NCBI GenBank assembly: GCA_945872285.1
Contig: CAMBZR010000023.1
Span: 1-40,502, forward strand
Direction of reading: 5' to 3'
Origin: Bordetella parapertussis
GTDB lineage: Bacteria; Pseudomonadota; Gammaproteobacteria; Burkholderiales; Burkholderiaceae_B
DNA length: 40,502 bases
Made by a program: the position numbers and the translations under genes
Shown: one piece after another, positions 15,822 through 26,871 of the stretch
How the letters are laid out: each line of letters starts with the position of its first letter
Numbering within the stretch: position 1 is the first letter of the stretch
Notes under the pieces: generated by a model
Databases searched by the model: none
Seen by the model: only the letters and a program-made list of their open reading frames with translations
What the model was told of the DNA's origin: nothing

Positions 15822-17719
15822 CTAATACAAATCCCGAACAACCCGCGCAGGCTTCGCAAGAAGCCCTCGCCCCTGCTGTGACTGAGCAGCCCGCAAAAAC
15901 GGCTGAAGCTGCGGTACAAAACGATCAGGTTGAGGTGGGCGCAAAGCCACGCGGTCGTAAGTTACGCACGCCGTTTCGTCGGCGGCGCAGCGAGTCGGGC
16001 TCGGGCGAAGGTGATGCCGAGTCCAGTGCACCAGAGCGTAAGCCGCGTAGCAAGGCGTTCGAGCCCAATATCCCCGAAGAGGTGATCGACCCACGCGATG
16101 TCATCGAGGTAGGTGATCCGATCGAATTTGAGAAAGAAGCCGAGCAAGCCTTGGCTTATTTAAGTGGAACCGAGCGTATTGAGCAGCGTCTGACTAAGTA
16201 TCTCAACAGCGACCTGTTAATGCCTAAGCTGCACAAGGTGCTGGCCGATGCGGGTGTGGGCTCGCGCCGCGAAATGGAAGAACTGATTATCGCTGGCCGA
16301 GTCTCTGTGAACGGCGAGCCCGCTCACATTGGGCAGCGCGTTGGGGTGAATGATTTGGTACGTGTCAACGGCAAGCCCGTGACACGCAGCAGCACGCGCA
16401 AACCTCCTCGTGTGATTCTATATCACAAGCCTGCGGGCGAGATCGTGAGTCATGATGATCCAGGTGGACGTGCGACGGTCTTCTCGCGCCTGCCCAAGAT
16501 GAAGGTCGGTAAGTGGTTGTCGATCGGGCGCCTGGACCTGAACACTGAGGGATTGTTGATTTTTACAACCTCGGGTGACTTAAGTAATCGCTTATTGCAT
16601 CCGCGGTATGGCAACGAGCGTGAGTACGCTGTGCGTGTGTTGGGCGAGCTTGGCCCCGAGCAACGTCAGTCTTTGATTGATGGCGTGATGCTCGAAGACG
16701 GCCCCGCCAGCTTTGGAATGGTAGAGTTTATCGGCGGCGAAGGTAGTAACCGTTGGTATCGGGTCACGCTCAACGAAGGCCGCAACCGTGAAGTTCGACG
16801 GATGTTTGAATCGATCGGTTTGACGGTCAGTCGCTTAATTCGTACGCGCTTTGGCGATATTGTTTTACCCACAACCTTACGTCGTGGTCGTTGGGAAGAG
16901 CTCGATTCCAAATTGGTCTCAGCCCTAATGATTCAAGTTGGGCTCTTGCGCGACGAGGACGACTCTGGTGAGGGCCACGCGCGCGTGCAGCGTCAACCGG
17001 TCTCCCACGACAGTGCCTTGCCCCCGGGTTTTGGCACACTCGAGCAAAATGGAACCCACGGAGCCCGAGTTGGGCGTCGTGGCAATATTCAAGGCGGTCG
17101 TTCGGGTAAACCGGCGCCGTTCGCTCATCCTTCAGACGCTTCACCAACGGTGCTAACAGTCGGCGGGGGTTATGCAAATGGTCACCCCGGCGGGCAGGGC
17201 GCAGGTCGGGTGGCACGTGGTAAACCAGGCAAGGGAGGCGCTCGCCCAAGCGCTCCGGGTCGCCCGGGTGCCCCTAAAAGTGGATTTGGCAAGGGCGCAA
17301 ACCGAGGTGCCCAGTCAGGTCGTTCCGATGGGCGCGATGAGGGGACGGGCCCCAGACCAGACGTCAGGCCTGGCTCGCGCGCACCGCGGGGCCCGGCTTC
17401 AGGTGCTGCATCGGGTGCTGTAGGCGAACCACAGGCGCAAGCAGGGATGCGCGCAGAAGGCGGGGCCCGTCGGCCGCGCCCCCAGGCAGCTCAGGCAGAG
17501 CAAGGTGTTGGGGGCGCTCGTCCACCGGGTGCTCAACCTCGTGCGCGTGGCACGGGTCGGCCCGGCGGTGGCCGTGGTCAGCCAAACGCGGGCAATAGCA
17601 ACGCAGGTAGCGGCGCTAAGCCCCGCTCGGCGCCACGCGGCGACGATTGGCAGCCCAAAGGCGCCGCAGCGCACGAGTCGCGGCTGCCATTTTCCAAGTC
17701 TTCAAGGGGTGACCGTTAG
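15818..17719 (+). CDS. rluB: 23S rRNA pseudouridine synthase RluB with long Gly/Arg/Pro-rich tail
   Basis: RsuA-family pseudouridine synthase; RluB modifies U2605 of 23S rRNA in E. coli. The 633-residue protein has a charged Ala/Arg-rich N-terminus (1-125), an S4 RNA-binding domain (about 131-180, [20 protein letters not shown]) and the catalytic domain with [15 protein letters not shown], catalytic Asp at about residue 240. The last roughly 240 residues are a disordered Gly/Arg/Pro/Ala tail with RGG-like pieces. The core is normal; the tail is far longer than the E. coli protein needs. GTG 15818 overlaps the scpB stop. Other frames in the tail are GC-rich shadows. Confidence 0.93.
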   Translation: MTNTNPEQPAQASQEALAPAVTEQPAKTAEAAVQNDQVEVGAKPRGRKLRTPFRRRRSESGSGEGDAESSAPERKPRSKAFEPNIPEEVIDPRDVIEVGDPIEFEKEAEQALAYLSGTERIEQRLTKYLNSDLLMPKLHKVLADAGVGSRREMEELIIAGRVSVNGEPAHIGQRVGVNDLVRVNGKPVTRSSTRKPPRVILYHKPAGEIVSHDDPGGRATVFSRLPKMKVGKWLSIGRLDLNTEGLLIFTTSGDLSNRLLHPRYGNEREYAVRVLGELGPEQRQSLIDGVMLEDGPASFGMVEFIGGEGSNRWYRVTLNEGRNREVRRMFESIGLTVSRLIRTRFGDIVLPTTLRRGRWEELDSKLVSALMIQVGLLRDEDDSGEGHARVQRQPVSHDSALPPGFGTLEQNGTHGARVGRRGNIQGGRSGKPAPFAHPSDASPTVLTVGGGYANGHPGGQGAGRVARGKPGKGGARPSAPGRPGAPKSGFGKGANRGAQSGRSDGRDEGTGPRPDVRPGSRAPRGPASGAASGAVGEPQAQAGMRAEGGARRPRPQAAQAEQGVGGARPPGAQPRARGTGRPGGGRGQPNAGNSNAGSGAKPRSAPRGDDWQPKGAAAHESRLPFSKSSRGDR

Positions 17720-17755
17720 CCGAGGGGCTCAAATGTGGTAAAGCGTTGGAATAGC

Positions 17756-17785
17756 AAGACATTTTTGTCAAAAACATGCTAGAAT
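17756..17785 (+). promoter_or_regulatory. Candidate extended -10 promoter for the rimP-nusA-infB transcript
   Basis: TG-C-TAGAAT (17777-17785) is an extended -10; AAGACA at 17756-17761, 18 bp upstream, shares GACA with the -35 consensus. The transcript would have a leader of about 170 nt that ends in the hairpin at 17931-17959. Confidence 0.5.
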
Positions 17786-17930
17786 GCGTGGCTAATGTTA
17801 GTGTTTTTACGGGGTACGTGTTTTTACACAATAAACATGTTTTTGTGTATAGCGCAGGCGGTTTAAGTGCACCTTGCAAGTCAGTGTTTTCATGGCATGC
17901 AAAATGTTAAAGCATAAATAAAATGATGGT

Positions 17931-17959
17931 AATGGGCTGTTTTGCAGCCCATTTTTTTT
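17931..17959 (+). terminator. Terminator/attenuator immediately before rimP
   Basis: Perfect 9-bp stem AATGGGCTG (17931-17939) / CAGCCCATT (17945-17953), 5-nt loop TTTTG, and a run of eight T ending at 17959. The rimP ATG is at 17966, so no ribosome site fits between the T run and the start codon. It looks like a real terminator placed where read-through decides rimP-nusA-infB expression. Confidence 0.78.
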
Positions 17960-17965
17960 GATTGT

Positions 17966-18463
17966 ATGGCTGATCTCTTTACTCTTACGCAGCAGTCTCT
18001 AGCCTCAATGGATGTCGAACTCGTCGATGTCGAAAGAGGCGCGCTCGGCCTGTTACGGGTCACGATCGATCGGTCAGAGGGTGTGCGCGTTGAGGACTGT
18101 GAGCAAGTCTCGCGCCAGTTATCACGAGTGTTCGAGGTCGAAAACATCGACTATCGCAGGTTAGAGGTCGGTTCGCCGGGCGTCGATCGGCCTTTAAAGA
18201 CAGAAGCTGATTTTGAAAGATTTCTTGGCGAACGCGTCGAGATCAAACTCAGACAGGCTGTTGAGGGGCAAAAAGTTTTTTTGGGTGTTTTAGTGGCCGT
18301 CGAGGCAGCCACTGAGACGGCGGGTTCCGTTGGGGTGGTTAAACACTTCGGTATCGAGTTTGAGGCAAAAAAGGGCGAAGTTCGGCAAGTCACGTTCGTG
18401 TTTTCAGATGTTGAGCGCGGCAAGCTAGAACCAGTTCTGGATTTCAAGGGCAAAAAGCGATGA
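17966..18463 (+). CDS. rimP: Ribosome maturation factor RimP
   Basis: RimP helps assemble the 30S subunit. The 165-residue product is slightly longer than the 150 of E. coli. The N-terminal domain has [26 protein letters not shown], followed by [20 protein letters not shown] and [30 protein letters not shown], all typical. ATG 17966 is chosen by homology; an in-frame start at 17942 would lie inside the terminator hairpin. There is no Shine-Dalgarno sequence before it, which is unusual. The stop overlaps the nusA ATG (ATGA). Confidence 0.93.
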   Translation: MADLFTLTQQSLASMDVELVDVERGALGLLRVTIDRSEGVRVEDCEQVSRQLSRVFEVENIDYRRLEVGSPGVDRPLKTEADFERFLGERVEIKLRQAVEGQKVFLGVLVAVEAATETAGSVGVVKHFGIEFEAKKGEVRQVTFVFSDVERGKLEPVLDFKGKKR

Positions 18464-19938
18464 GTCGCGAAATTCTTCTGTTGGTAGATGCATTAGCACG
18501 TGAAAAAAACGTGCCACGTGATGTGGTGTTTGACGCTCTCGAAGGCGCGCTGGCTCAGGCCATGAAAAAGCGCTTTAAAGAAGACGCTGATATCCGCGTA
18601 TCGGTAGACCGTACAACGGGTGACCACGAGGGTTATCGCCGCTGGCTGGTCGTGCCCGACGAGGCAGGCTTACAAGAGCCCGATCAGCAAGAAATGTTGT
18701 CGGATGCACAAGAAGTTGTCGCCGACATCGAGGTTGGTGAATACATCGAAGAAGCGCTCGAACCTCTAGAGTTTGGTCGCATCGGCGCTCAAGCCGCAAA
18801 ACAGGCGATCTTGCAGCGTATTCGCGATGCCGAGCGCGAGCAAATTCTTGATGACTTTCTTGATCGCGGTGAATCGATTGTTTCTGGTTCGATCAAGCGC
18901 ATGGACAAAGGCGATCTGATTGTCGAAACTGGCAAAATTGAAGCCCGTCTGCCTCGCAGCGAAATGATCCCCAAAGAGAACCTGCGCGTGGGTGACCGTG
19001 TGCGCGCCTGGGTCTTAAGGGTTGATCGTACAGCACGTGGTCAACAGGTGATTTTGTCGCGCAGTGCACCTGATTTTATTCGGCAGCTTTTTGAAAACGA
19101 AGTGCCAGAGATTGAGCAGGGCCTGCTAGAGATCAAAGGGGCCGCACGTGACCCGGGTGTGCGCGCTAAGATTGCGGTCGTGGCGTACGACAAGCGTATT
19201 GATCCGATCGGGACGTGTGTGGGGATGCGCGGTTCGCGCGTGACTGCCGTGCGTAATGAACTTGGTGGCGAGCAGGTCGACATTGTGCTGTGGTCGGATG
19301 ATCCGGCAGAATTTGTGATTGGTGCCTTAGCACCTGCTAATGTCGAATCGATTGTGGTCGACGAAGACCGGCACGCCATGGACGTTGTCGTTGACGAAGA
19401 AAATCTGCCAAAAGCAATTGGTTCAAAAGGGCAAAACGTTCGTCTGGCTTCAGAACTGACGGGTTGGCAGATCAACATTATGACCCCCGAAGAAAGTCAA
19501 AATAGGCAAGAGCAAGAGCGTTCGCAGTTGCGAGCAATCTTTATGAGCCGTCTGGATGTCGACGAAGAAGTTGCCGACATCCTGATTGATGAAGGTTTTA
19601 CGGGCCTTGAAGAAATTGCCTACGTACCGATGCAAGAGTTACTTGAGATCGAGTCGTTTGACGAAGAGACGATTCAGGCACTGCGTACCCGCGCTCGCAA
19701 TGCTTTATTAACCGAAGCCATTGCGCAAGAAGAGCGCGTAGAAACTGCGCAAGATCTGGTATCGCTCGAAGGGATGACGCCTGAATTGTTAAATAAGCTT
19801 GCCGAGGGTGGCATCAAGACCCGCGATGATCTAGCAGAGCTCGCAACAGATGAGCTCACTGAGCTCGCTGGCCTCGACGAGGCGACAGCCAGTCAGTTCA
19901 TCATGGCGGCGCGCGCGCACTGGTTTGAAGAGCAGTAA
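18460..19938 (+). CDS. nusA: Transcription termination/antitermination factor NusA
   Basis: NusA binds RNA polymerase and nascent RNA, promoting pausing, termination and antitermination. The 492 residues (495 in E. coli) comprise the N-terminal polymerase-binding domain ([18 protein letters not shown], residues 1-130), an S1 domain (about 135-200, [12 protein letters not shown]), two KH domains (about 200-345, [17 protein letters not shown] and [19 protein letters not shown]), and two acidic C-terminal repeats (about 360-490) as in other Gammaproteobacteria and Betaproteobacteria. It is coupled to rimP by a 4-bp overlap. The end of the gene is duplicated 26 bp downstream. Confidence 0.98.
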   Translation: MSREILLLVDALAREKNVPRDVVFDALEGALAQAMKKRFKEDADIRVSVDRTTGDHEGYRRWLVVPDEAGLQEPDQQEMLSDAQEVVADIEVGEYIEEALEPLEFGRIGAQAAKQAILQRIRDAEREQILDDFLDRGESIVSGSIKRMDKGDLIVETGKIEARLPRSEMIPKENLRVGDRVRAWVLRVDRTARGQQVILSRSAPDFIRQLFENEVPEIEQGLLEIKGAARDPGVRAKIAVVAYDKRIDPIGTCVGMRGSRVTAVRNELGGEQVDIVLWSDDPAEFVIGALAPANVESIVVDEDRHAMDVVVDEENLPKAIGSKGQNVRLASELTGWQINIMTPEESQNRQEQERSQLRAIFMSRLDVDEEVADILIDEGFTGLEEIAYVPMQELLEIESFDEETIQALRTRARNALLTEAIAQEERVETAQDLVSLEGMTPELLNKLAEGGIKTRDDLAELATDELTELAGLDEATASQFIMAARAHWFEEQ

Positions 19939-19966
19939 TTAAATGTTTGTATGAAGAGCAGTTATT
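19926..19966. repeat. 15-bp direct repeat copying the nusA terminus
   Basis: TGAAGAGCAGTAATT (19926-19940, holding the nusA stop) recurs as TGAAGAGCAGTTATT at 19952-19966, 14 of 15 identical, 26 bp apart. Seen directly. Confidence 0.65.
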
Positions 19967-20025
19967 TTTGGTCGCTGTCTTCGCTTGAAGTTGTCACGCG
20001 GTAAAAAGGTAAGAGAGAGAGCCTA

Positions 20026-23000
20026 ATGTCGAGTATCACAGTCGCCCAGTTCGCCATTGAACTGAAAATGCCATCCAACGTGTTGTTAGAACAACTGCGT
20101 GAAGCGGGGGTGAGCCTGAACTCGGTGGATGCCAGTGTCACGGACAGCGATAAGGCTAAATTGCTCGAATCTTTACGTCGCTCGCACGGTGCAACCGAAG
20201 GCACAAAGATCACTTTGACTCGGCGCAAAACGTCCGAAATTCGTCAGGCTGACGGAGCTGGGCGTTCGCGTACGATTCAGGTGGAAGTTCGTAAAAAACG
20301 TACCTTCGTTAAGCGTGACACAACAGAGACCGGTGAGTCTTTGGGCCCAGAGGCTGCGGCGCAAGCCGCAGACGGGACGGCGGCAGTGTATTTGCCTGTT
20401 GCCGGGCACGGTGCTGAAGCGCTGACGCCCGTTCAGGATGTTGCGTTAGCAGCAGCAACTGAGGTACCCGCAGCAACGCAAGCCTCTTCGACCGAAAATC
20501 AAGCTTCAGGGGTCATCCACCCTCAGTCTGTGGTTGAATCCGCAAACGCGGCAGCCAGCTCGGCTGTGCGTTCTGAAGTGACTCAGGCTGTACCGACTAA
20601 AGCTGCACCAACCCCGGCAGAAACGACTGTTGCGACAACGCCTGAACCCGCTGTCGCGCAGGGCTCGCCTGCGACTGCGGCGCCTGGCTCAGAGGCTGAG
20701 TCTGCCCCAGTTGCCGAACAACCACAGTCAACGTCAGAAGCACTTGCACAGTCCAGCCCAGTAACGACGGCTACGGCCAGCGCTGCACCGCTAGCGCCTG
20801 TTAGGGGTCAGGCTGCCAAATCAGCAGGTGCGGTTGTCTCAGAGTTAGTCGCTCCAAAAGTATTTAAGCCCACACGTGGGCGTGCGGTTGCGCCAGCGCG
20901 TGTGACGGAAGAAGGAGCCATGCGCGATGAGGCGCGTCGCGTCTCAGAGGTCGAGGCCGCAGCATTGCGCGAGATGTTGAATCGGTCGCGCAAGGTTGTC
21001 AAGCCGCCAGAGCTAGAACCAGAAGCTGCAGCCTTGTCAGGAACATTGCATAAACCTGCAGTCGCACCGGCGCCCAAGGGCACCAAAAAAGAGGGCGCTG
21101 ACGCGCCACCTAAAAAGATTCTAAAAGCGGGTCAGGTTGCTTCAACGTGGTCTGACGATCCGTCGCGCAAAAAGCCTCCTGAAAAACGTGATGCTCCCGC
21201 AGCACCTGGCCGTGATGGTTGGCGTGCAGGTGGCAAAAGCAAGTCTGGCGGCCGCAAGAGTGGTCGTGGCTCAAACAGCCAGTCGCAAGAGCAGCGCGAA
21301 CCAGTGCCGGTTGAATTTATCGCGCGCGAAATCCACGTGCCCGAAACGATTAGTGTTGCGGATCTGGCACACAAAATGTCAGTCAAAGCCGGTGAAGTCA
21401 TCAAGCATTTGATGCAGCTTGGTCAGATGGTGACAATTAATCAGATTCTCGATCAAGAGACCGCAATGATTGTGGTGCAAGAGCTCGGGCACACAGCGAT
21501 TGCGGCTAAGTTAGACGATCCAGAGGCGTTTCTTGATGAAGATGCGCCGCACGCAACAGACTTCGCCTTGTTGCCACGCGCACCGGTTGTCACGGTGATG
21601 GGACACGTTGATCACGGTAAAACTTCGCTGCTTGATTACATTCGGCGGGCCAAAGTGGCCTCCGGCGAAGCCGGCGGAATTACTCAGCATATCGGCGCTT
21701 ACCACGTTCAAACCGAGCGCGGAATGGTGACCTTTTTAGACACACCGGGTCACGAGGCGTTTACGGCGATGCGTGCGCGTGGTGCGAAAGCAACAGACAT
21801 CGTTATTTTGGTGGTTGCGGCGGACGATGGCGTGATGCCTCAGACAAAAGAGGCGATTCATCACGCAAAGGCCGCGGGTGTGCCCTTGGTGGTGGCGGTC
21901 AATAAGATTGACAAGCCCGAAGCGAACCCTGAGCGCGTCAAGCAAGAGCTGGTGGTCGAGCAGGTTGTCCCTGAAGAATACGGGGGCGATGTGCCGTTTA
22001 TTTCGGTCTCGGCCAAAACGGGTCAGGGCATCGATGACCTGCTAGAAAACGTGTTGTTGCAGGCCGAAGTGCTTGAACTGAAAGCCGCCGTTGAGGCGCC
22101 GGCCAAAGGCCTCGTGATAGAGGCACGCCTGGATAAAGGTCGCGGTCCGGTTGCGACGATTTTGATTCAAAGTGGCACGCTGCGTCGCGGTGATGTGGTG
22201 CTGGCAGGTTCAAGTTATGGCCGAGTCCGCGCCATGCTCGATGAAAACGGCAAGCCGATTCAGTCGGCAGGCCCTTCGATGCCGGTTGAAATTCAAGGTC
22301 TGACTGAGGTGCCGGTGGCGGGCGACGAACTGATGTCGCTGGCCGACGAGCGCCGAGCCCGTGAAATCGCGTTGTTCCGTCAAGGTAAGTTTCGTGATGT
22401 TAAGTTGGCGCGCCAGCAGGCTGCCAAACTCGAGTCGATGTTTGAAAACGCCACAGAAGGTTCACAAAATCTTTCGCTTATCGTCAAGACCGATGTGCAG
22501 GGCTCGCAAGAGGCGCTGGTCAACTCGCTGGTTAAGCTCTCAACCGATGAGATTCGCGTGCAAGTTGTTCATGCTGCCGTTGGTGGGATCTCAGAAAGCG
22601 ATGTCAACCTTGCGATTGCGTCTGGTGCGGTTTTGATTGGCTTTAACGTACGCGCCGATGCAAGCACTAAAAAGCTTGCCGAGTCCAACGGTGTTGATAT
22701 TCGTTACTACAACATTATTTATGACGCGGTCGATGAGATCAAATTAGCGATGTCAGGCATGCTGGCACCTGAAAAGCGCGAAGAAATTATTGGCTTGGTC
22801 GATATCCGCGAGGTCTACACGATTTCGCGTATCGGTACCGTTGCGGGTTGTATGGTGGTAGATGGTGTGGTGCGTCGGGAGTCACAAGTGCGTTTGCTGC
22901 GTAACAACGTGGTGCACTGGGCCGGTTGGCTGGACTCTTTGCGTCGGTTTAAAGACGATGCCAAAGAAGTTAAGTCGGGCTTTGATTGCGGGATTACCTT

Positions 23001-23076
23001 GCGTGGCAACAACGACCTTCAGGTCGGTGATCAGCTCGAAATCTTTGAAATCAGAGAAGTGGCTCGCACACTCTGA
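20026..23076 (+). CDS. infB: Translation initiation factor IF-2
   Basis: IF-2 is the GTPase that places initiator tRNA on the 30S subunit. The protein has 1016 residues. An N-terminal IF2_N helical domain (residues 1-50, [24 protein letters not shown]) leads into a long Ala/Pro/Glu-rich variable region (about 100-420) with little sequence order. A second IF2_N domain follows (about 440-490, [25 protein letters not shown]), then the G domain with G1 GHVDHGKT (526-533), DTPGHEAF and NKIDKP, and C-terminal domains ending at [14 protein letters not shown]. It has a purine-rich ribosome site (AAGAGAGAGA). It lies in the conserved nusA-infB-rbfA-truB order. Confidence 0.98.
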   Translation: MSSITVAQFAIELKMPSNVLLEQLREAGVSLNSVDASVTDSDKAKLLESLRRSHGATEGTKITLTRRKTSEIRQADGAGRSRTIQVEVRKKRTFVKRDTTETGESLGPEAAAQAADGTAAVYLPVAGHGAEALTPVQDVALAAATEVPAATQASSTENQASGVIHPQSVVESANAAASSAVRSEVTQAVPTKAAPTPAETTVATTPEPAVAQGSPATAAPGSEAESAPVAEQPQSTSEALAQSSPVTTATASAAPLAPVRGQAAKSAGAVVSELVAPKVFKPTRGRAVAPARVTEEGAMRDEARRVSEVEAAALREMLNRSRKVVKPPELEPEAAALSGTLHKPAVAPAPKGTKKEGADAPPKKILKAGQVASTWSDDPSRKKPPEKRDAPAAPGRDGWRAGGKSKSGGRKSGRGSNSQSQEQREPVPVEFIAREIHVPETISVADLAHKMSVKAGEVIKHLMQLGQMVTINQILDQETAMIVVQELGHTAIAAKLDDPEAFLDEDAPHATDFALLPRAPVVTVMGHVDHGKTSLLDYIRRAKVASGEAGGITQHIGAYHVQTERGMVTFLDTPGHEAFTAMRARGAKATDIVILVVAADDGVMPQTKEAIHHAKAAGVPLVVAVNKIDKPEANPERVKQELVVEQVVPEEYGGDVPFISVSAKTGQGIDDLLENVLLQAEVLELKAAVEAPAKGLVIEARLDKGRGPVATILIQSGTLRRGDVVLAGSSYGRVRAMLDENGKPIQSAGPSMPVEIQGLTEVPVAGDELMSLADERRAREIALFRQGKFRDVKLARQQAAKLESMFENATEGSQNLSLIVKTDVQGSQEALVNSLVKLSTDEIRVQVVHAAVGGISESDVNLAIASGAVLIGFNVRADASTKKLAESNGVDIRYYNIIYDAVDEIKLAMSGMLAPEKREEIIGLVDIREVYTISRIGTVAGCMVVDGVVRRESQVRLLRNNVVHWAGWLDSLRRFKDDAKEVKSGFDCGITLRGNNDLQVGDQLEIFEIREVARTL

Positions 23077-23084
23077 CCACCTGA

Positions 23085-23486
23085 ATGACACGTCATAAGC
23101 AAAAAACCGCGCCGGGTCGAAATTTGCGACTCGCTGACCAGATCCAAAAAGATCTGGCCATTATTATTCAGCGCGAAATCGACATGAGCCGCGCAGGGTT
23201 AATTACGCTGTCTGGTATCGAACTGACCGCGGACTATGCGCACGCCAAAGTGTATTTCACGGTGCTTGGCGCTGAGCCCGAAGTGGCTGCCAAGTTACTG
23301 AACGAAAAAGCAGGTTGGTTTTACTCACAGTTGTACAAACTACTGCATATTCACACGGTTCCGAATTTGCGATTTTTTCACGATCCCCAACTTAAGCGTG
23401 GCATTGCGATGTCGGCGCTGATTGACCTGGCGAACTTGCCCGGTCAGTATGCGGGTGTCCCTGACGAGCCTGAAGACAAGCCGTAA
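23085..23486 (+). CDS. rbfA: Ribosome-binding factor A
   Basis: RbfA is a KH-fold protein required for late 30S maturation and 16S rRNA 5'-end processing. The product is 133 residues, the same length as in E. coli. Conserved segments are [21 protein letters not shown], a VYFTVLG strand and the C-terminal [11 protein letters not shown]. It starts 8 bp after infB with no clear ribosome site, suggesting coupling to infB translation. Confidence 0.95.
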   Translation: MTRHKQKTAPGRNLRLADQIQKDLAIIIQREIDMSRAGLITLSGIELTADYAHAKVYFTVLGAEPEVAAKLLNEKAGWFYSQLYKLLHIHTVPNLRFFHDPQLKRGIAMSALIDLANLPGQYAGVPDEPEDKP

Positions 23487-23514
23487 GGCTATCGTCTTAT
23501 CCTGGAATCTGACG

Positions 23515-24330
23515 ATGGCTAAACGACACGGGCGTGTGCTCGATGGAGTCTTGTTGCTAGATAAACCGGTTGGTTTGTCTAGTAATCACGCGTTACAGCG
23601 TGCCAAACGTGCGTGTGATGCTCAAAAAGCGGGGCATACAGGCACGCTAGACCCTTTCGCGACAGGTTTGCTCGTGTGCTGCATGGGGCGGGCAACCAAG
23701 ATTTCAGGTGCGATGCTAAGCGCCGATAAGGGTTATCTGGCGACGATCGCCTTTGGACAAGAAACTGATTCAGGTGATCTGACCGGAGTGATCGTCAATC
23801 AGGCGGCCTCAGGCTTCACGGGCGTCTCGCAAGAGTCGTTGACCGCCGTATTGCAAACGTTTGTGGGTACGCAGTTGCAGATTCCGCCCATGCTCTCGGC
23901 GCTTAAACGCGACGGAAAGTCGCTTTACGAGTACGCCAGGCAAGGCATTGTGCTTGAGCGCGAACCACGTGAAATTACGATCCGTCACATTGATCTGTTA
24001 GCCTTTTCTGCGCTGTCGGCACAAATTCAGGTGCACTGTACAAAAGGCACGTATATCCGAACGCTTGCGCAGGATATTGGTCGTGCGCTTGGCTGTTATG
24101 CGCACTTGTCTGCGCTCAGGCGAACGCAGGTCGGTCCTTTTATGCTTGAGCACGCAGTTGAACTTGAAACCCTGCAAACAATGGCGAACCCCGAGTCGCA
24201 CTTGATTGCCCTGAGTGATTTACCTGCTGGACTTGTTCCTGCAGCCAAAACCGCAGTTTCACCGAGCGTTGTCACGCCTGGTTCTATTCACGATTTACCG
24301 GCAGGCTTTGAGCCTGTGCAGGCTCTCTAA
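23515..24330 (+). CDS. truB: tRNA pseudouridine-55 synthase
   Basis: TruB makes pseudouridine 55 in the T loop of tRNAs. Starting at ATG 23515 the product has 271 residues. The catalytic aspartate is Asp46 in GHTGTLDPFATGLL (Asp48 in E. coli). DGVLLLDKPVGLSSN, the KGYLATIAFGQETDSGD strand and CTKGTYIRTLAQDIGRALG are all typical. The C-terminal region is some 40 residues shorter than in E. coli. ATG 23515 is picked because an upstream in-frame extension overlaps rbfA and lacks homology. Confidence 0.95.
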   Translation: MAKRHGRVLDGVLLLDKPVGLSSNHALQRAKRACDAQKAGHTGTLDPFATGLLVCCMGRATKISGAMLSADKGYLATIAFGQETDSGDLTGVIVNQAASGFTGVSQESLTAVLQTFVGTQLQIPPMLSALKRDGKSLYEYARQGIVLEREPREITIRHIDLLAFSALSAQIQVHCTKGTYIRTLAQDIGRALGCYAHLSALRRTQVGPFMLEHAVELETLQTMANPESHLIALSDLPAGLVPAAKTAVSPSVVTPGSIHDLPAGFEPVQAL

Positions 24331-24339
24331 AGGATTAGT

Positions 24340-26160
24340 ATGTCACGCGCATTGCGTAACGTTGCCATCATCGCCCACGTGGACCACGGCAAAACAACAT
24401 TGGTTGACCAACTTTTGCGTCAATCGGGTACCTTCCGTTCGAACGAAAAAATGACCGAACGCGTCATGGATTCAAACGATCTTGAAAGAGAGCGTGGCAT
24501 CACGATTCTTTCAAAAAATTGTGCTGTGGAATATGACGGCACACATATCAATATTGTCGACACTCCTGGTCATGCTGACTTCGGTGGTGAGGTCGAGCGC
24601 GTTCTCTCGATGGTTGACGGTGTTTTGCTTTTGGTAGACGCCGTCGAAGGTCCGATGCCTCAGACACGGTTTGTCACGAAAAAGGCCTTGGCTCTCGGGC
24701 TTAAGCCAATCGTCGTCGTCAATAAAGTCGATCGTCCAGGCGCGCGTATTGATTACGTCATTAACGCGACTTTTGAATTGTTTGATAAGCTCGGTGCAAC
24801 TGAAGAGCAACTTGATTTTCCGGTGATTTATGCATCAGGTTTGAATGGCTTTTCTGGTATGAGCCCAGATGTGCGTGAGGGCACGATGCGCCCTTTGTTT
24901 GATGCCATTCTGGAGTATGTGCCAATGCGCGACGATGATCCTGAGGCGCCTTTGCAGTTTCAAATCTCGTCTATCGATTACAGTACCTACGTGGGCAAAA
25001 TCGGTATCGGACGTATTCGTCAGGGTCGTATTAAGACCGGAATGGAAGTCGTCTGCCTGAACGGGCCGGATGGCGTGCCGTTTAAAGGTCGCGTGAATCA
25101 GGTGCTGCAGTTCAAAGGCCTCGAACGCGAAATCGTCGACAGCGCGATTGCGGGCGACATCGTCTTGGTGAACGGTATTGAAGATATCGCAATTGGCACC
25201 ACACTTTGCTCGCCTGAGAGCCCTGTGGGCTTGCCGTTGCTCAAGATTGACGAACCCACGCTCACCATGAACTTTATGGTCAATACCAGCCCGCTAGCGG
25301 GTCGCGAAGGTAAGTTTGTGACCAGCCGTCAGTTGCGCGAACGCCTCGAGCGTGAGATCAAGTCCAACATGGCCTTGCGCTTTAAAGAGACCGATGATGA
25401 CACCGTGTTTGAGGTGTCAGGTCGCGGCGAATTGCATCTGACAATTTTGATTGAAACCATGCGCCGCGAAGGCTATGAAATGGCTGTTTCGCGTCCTCGC
25501 GTGGTGTTTCACGAAGAAAACGGTGTCAGAACCGAGCCCTACGAGAACTTGACGATTGACCTTGAAGACAACACCCAAGGCGTTGTCATGGAAGAACTCG
25601 GTCGGCGCAAGGCCGAACTGCTTGATATGGTCAGCGATGGCAAAGGGCGTACGCGCCTAGAGTATCGTGTGCCCGCCCGCGGCCTGATTGGGTTTCAGGG
25701 CGAGTTCATGACGATGACGCGCGGCAACGGTTTGATGAGTCACACTTTTGATGCGTATGGTCCGGTCAAAGAGGGCTTGCTTGGCGAGCGTCATAATGGC
25801 GTGCTGATCAGCCAGTACGATGGCGAGGCAGTCGCCTACTCGATCTGGAAGCTTCAGGATCGTGGTCGTATGTTTGTATCGCATAACGATCCTGTCTACG
25901 AAGGCATGGTCATTGGTATTCACAGCCGCGATAATGATTTGGTGGTCAATCCCATTCGCGGCAAACAGTTAACCAACGTGCGTTCTTCGGGTACGGATGA
26001 AGCTGTGCGCTTGGTCACCCCAGTTGATTGCAATCTTGAGTACGCGGTCGAATTCATCAGTGATGATGAGTTAGTTGAAGTGACGCCTAAAAGTATCCGT
26101 ATTCGTAAGCGTTATCTGTCAGAGAACGAACGCAAGCGCATGTCGCGTTCTGACGCTTAA
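24340..26160 (+). CDS. typA: Ribosome-associated GTPase BipA/TypA
   Basis: TypA/BipA is a translational GTPase of the EF-G class that assists 50S assembly and growth at low temperature or under stress. At 606 residues it matches the E. coli protein length. G1 is AHVDHGKT (12-19), with [17 protein letters not shown] (G3) and [11 protein letters not shown] (G4). The C-terminal half has the BipA-specific [20 protein letters not shown] and [31 protein letters not shown] stands 6 bp before the ATG. It is 9 bp after truB, so probably in the same transcript. Confidence 0.97.
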   Translation: MSRALRNVAIIAHVDHGKTTLVDQLLRQSGTFRSNEKMTERVMDSNDLERERGITILSKNCAVEYDGTHINIVDTPGHADFGGEVERVLSMVDGVLLLVDAVEGPMPQTRFVTKKALALGLKPIVVVNKVDRPGARIDYVINATFELFDKLGATEEQLDFPVIYASGLNGFSGMSPDVREGTMRPLFDAILEYVPMRDDDPEAPLQFQISSIDYSTYVGKIGIGRIRQGRIKTGMEVVCLNGPDGVPFKGRVNQVLQFKGLEREIVDSAIAGDIVLVNGIEDIAIGTTLCSPESPVGLPLLKIDEPTLTMNFMVNTSPLAGREGKFVTSRQLRERLEREIKSNMALRFKETDDDTVFEVSGRGELHLTILIETMRREGYEMAVSRPRVVFHEENGVRTEPYENLTIDLEDNTQGVVMEELGRRKAELLDMVSDGKGRTRLEYRVPARGLIGFQGEFMTMTRGNGLMSHTFDAYGPVKEGLLGERHNGVLISQYDGEAVAYSIWKLQDRGRMFVSHNDPVYEGMVIGIHSRDNDLVVNPIRGKQLTNVRSSGTDEAVRLVTPVDCNLEYAVEFISDDELVEVTPKSIRIRKRYLSENERKRMSRSDA

Positions 26161-26190
26161 GGTTCGCGAAGACGAGTTTGTTGATTGCGC

Positions 26191-26871
26191 TCAGACGGCC
26201 CGGTTGGGCTGTAGCTTGAGGATCTCGGGGTGCGCTTGATAAAAGTCAACCAGGTGTTCAACGATTTGCTCAGGCTCGTCAGCAATAAAAAAGGTTTTGG
26301 GATCGATTTTATTGATGAGTTCGTTGGCCGTTAAATGTTCTTCAATCCAGCTCATTAACCCAGTCCAAAAAGTGCGGCCAACTAAAATGACAGGTCCAGA
26401 AGGCACCTTACCGGTTTGCATTAAGGTCAGTGCCTCAAAAAGCTCGTCCAGAGTCCCAAACCCGCCGGGCAACACGACGTAGGCCAGACTATGCATAAAA
26501 AAAGTCGATTTACGCGAAACAAAGTGCTGAAACGGTAGTTCAATGGTTAAAAAAGGGTTGGCTCGCGCCTCGTGTCTGAGTTTGATGTGCAGGCCAATAC
26601 TGGTTCCCCCCGCTTCAAAGGCACCTTTATTGGCGGCTTCCATGATGCCGGGTCCACCGCCTGCAATGACAGTAAAACCAGCTTTTGCCAATAAGCGAGC
26701 AATTTTTTCGCTTTTTTCATAATACGGCGAGTCGGTTTTGATCCGAGCGCTGCCAAAGAGGCTGATAGCGGGCCCAATATTGGCCAAAGCCTCGGCGGCT
26801 TGCACCATCTCTGACATAATTTGGGTTGTTTGCCGTTGAATTGGCGAAATCTCTTCTTTTTTGTGGCTCAT
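26191..26871 (-). CDS. LOG family protein (Rossmann-fold nucleotide monophosphate phosphoribohydrolase-like)
   Basis: 226-residue protein of the LOG/TIGR00730 group, often misnamed lysine decarboxylase. Characterised members release free base from cytokinin or purine nucleoside 5'-monophosphates. The two signature motifs are present: GGGPGIMEAANKGA (71-84) and PGGFGTLDE (135-143), with catalytic-type Arg120-Lys121 (SRKSTFF). Substrate in this organism is unknown. It converges on typA and diverges from polA. Its ATG shares bases with the polA ATG (CATG, 26869-26872). An internal Met at residue 19 is an alternative start. Confidence 0.88.
   Translation of the reverse strand: MSHKKEEISPIQRQTTQIMSEMVQAAEALANIGPAISLFGSARIKTDSPYYEKSEKIARLLAKAGFTVIAGGGPGIMEAANKGAFEAGGTSIGLHIKLRHEARANPFLTIELPFQHFVSRKSTFFMHSLAYVVLPGGFGTLDELFEALTLMQTGKVPSGPVILVGRTFWTGLMSWIEEHLTANELINKIDPKTFFIADEPEQIVEHLVDFYQAHPEILKLQPNRAV

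Noticed and set aside
17172..17674. Several 70-90 codon ORFs on both strands inside the rluB tail
   Set aside because: They are shadows produced by the GC-rich repetitive coding of the Gly/Arg/Pro tail; none has a ribosome site or recognisable sequence.
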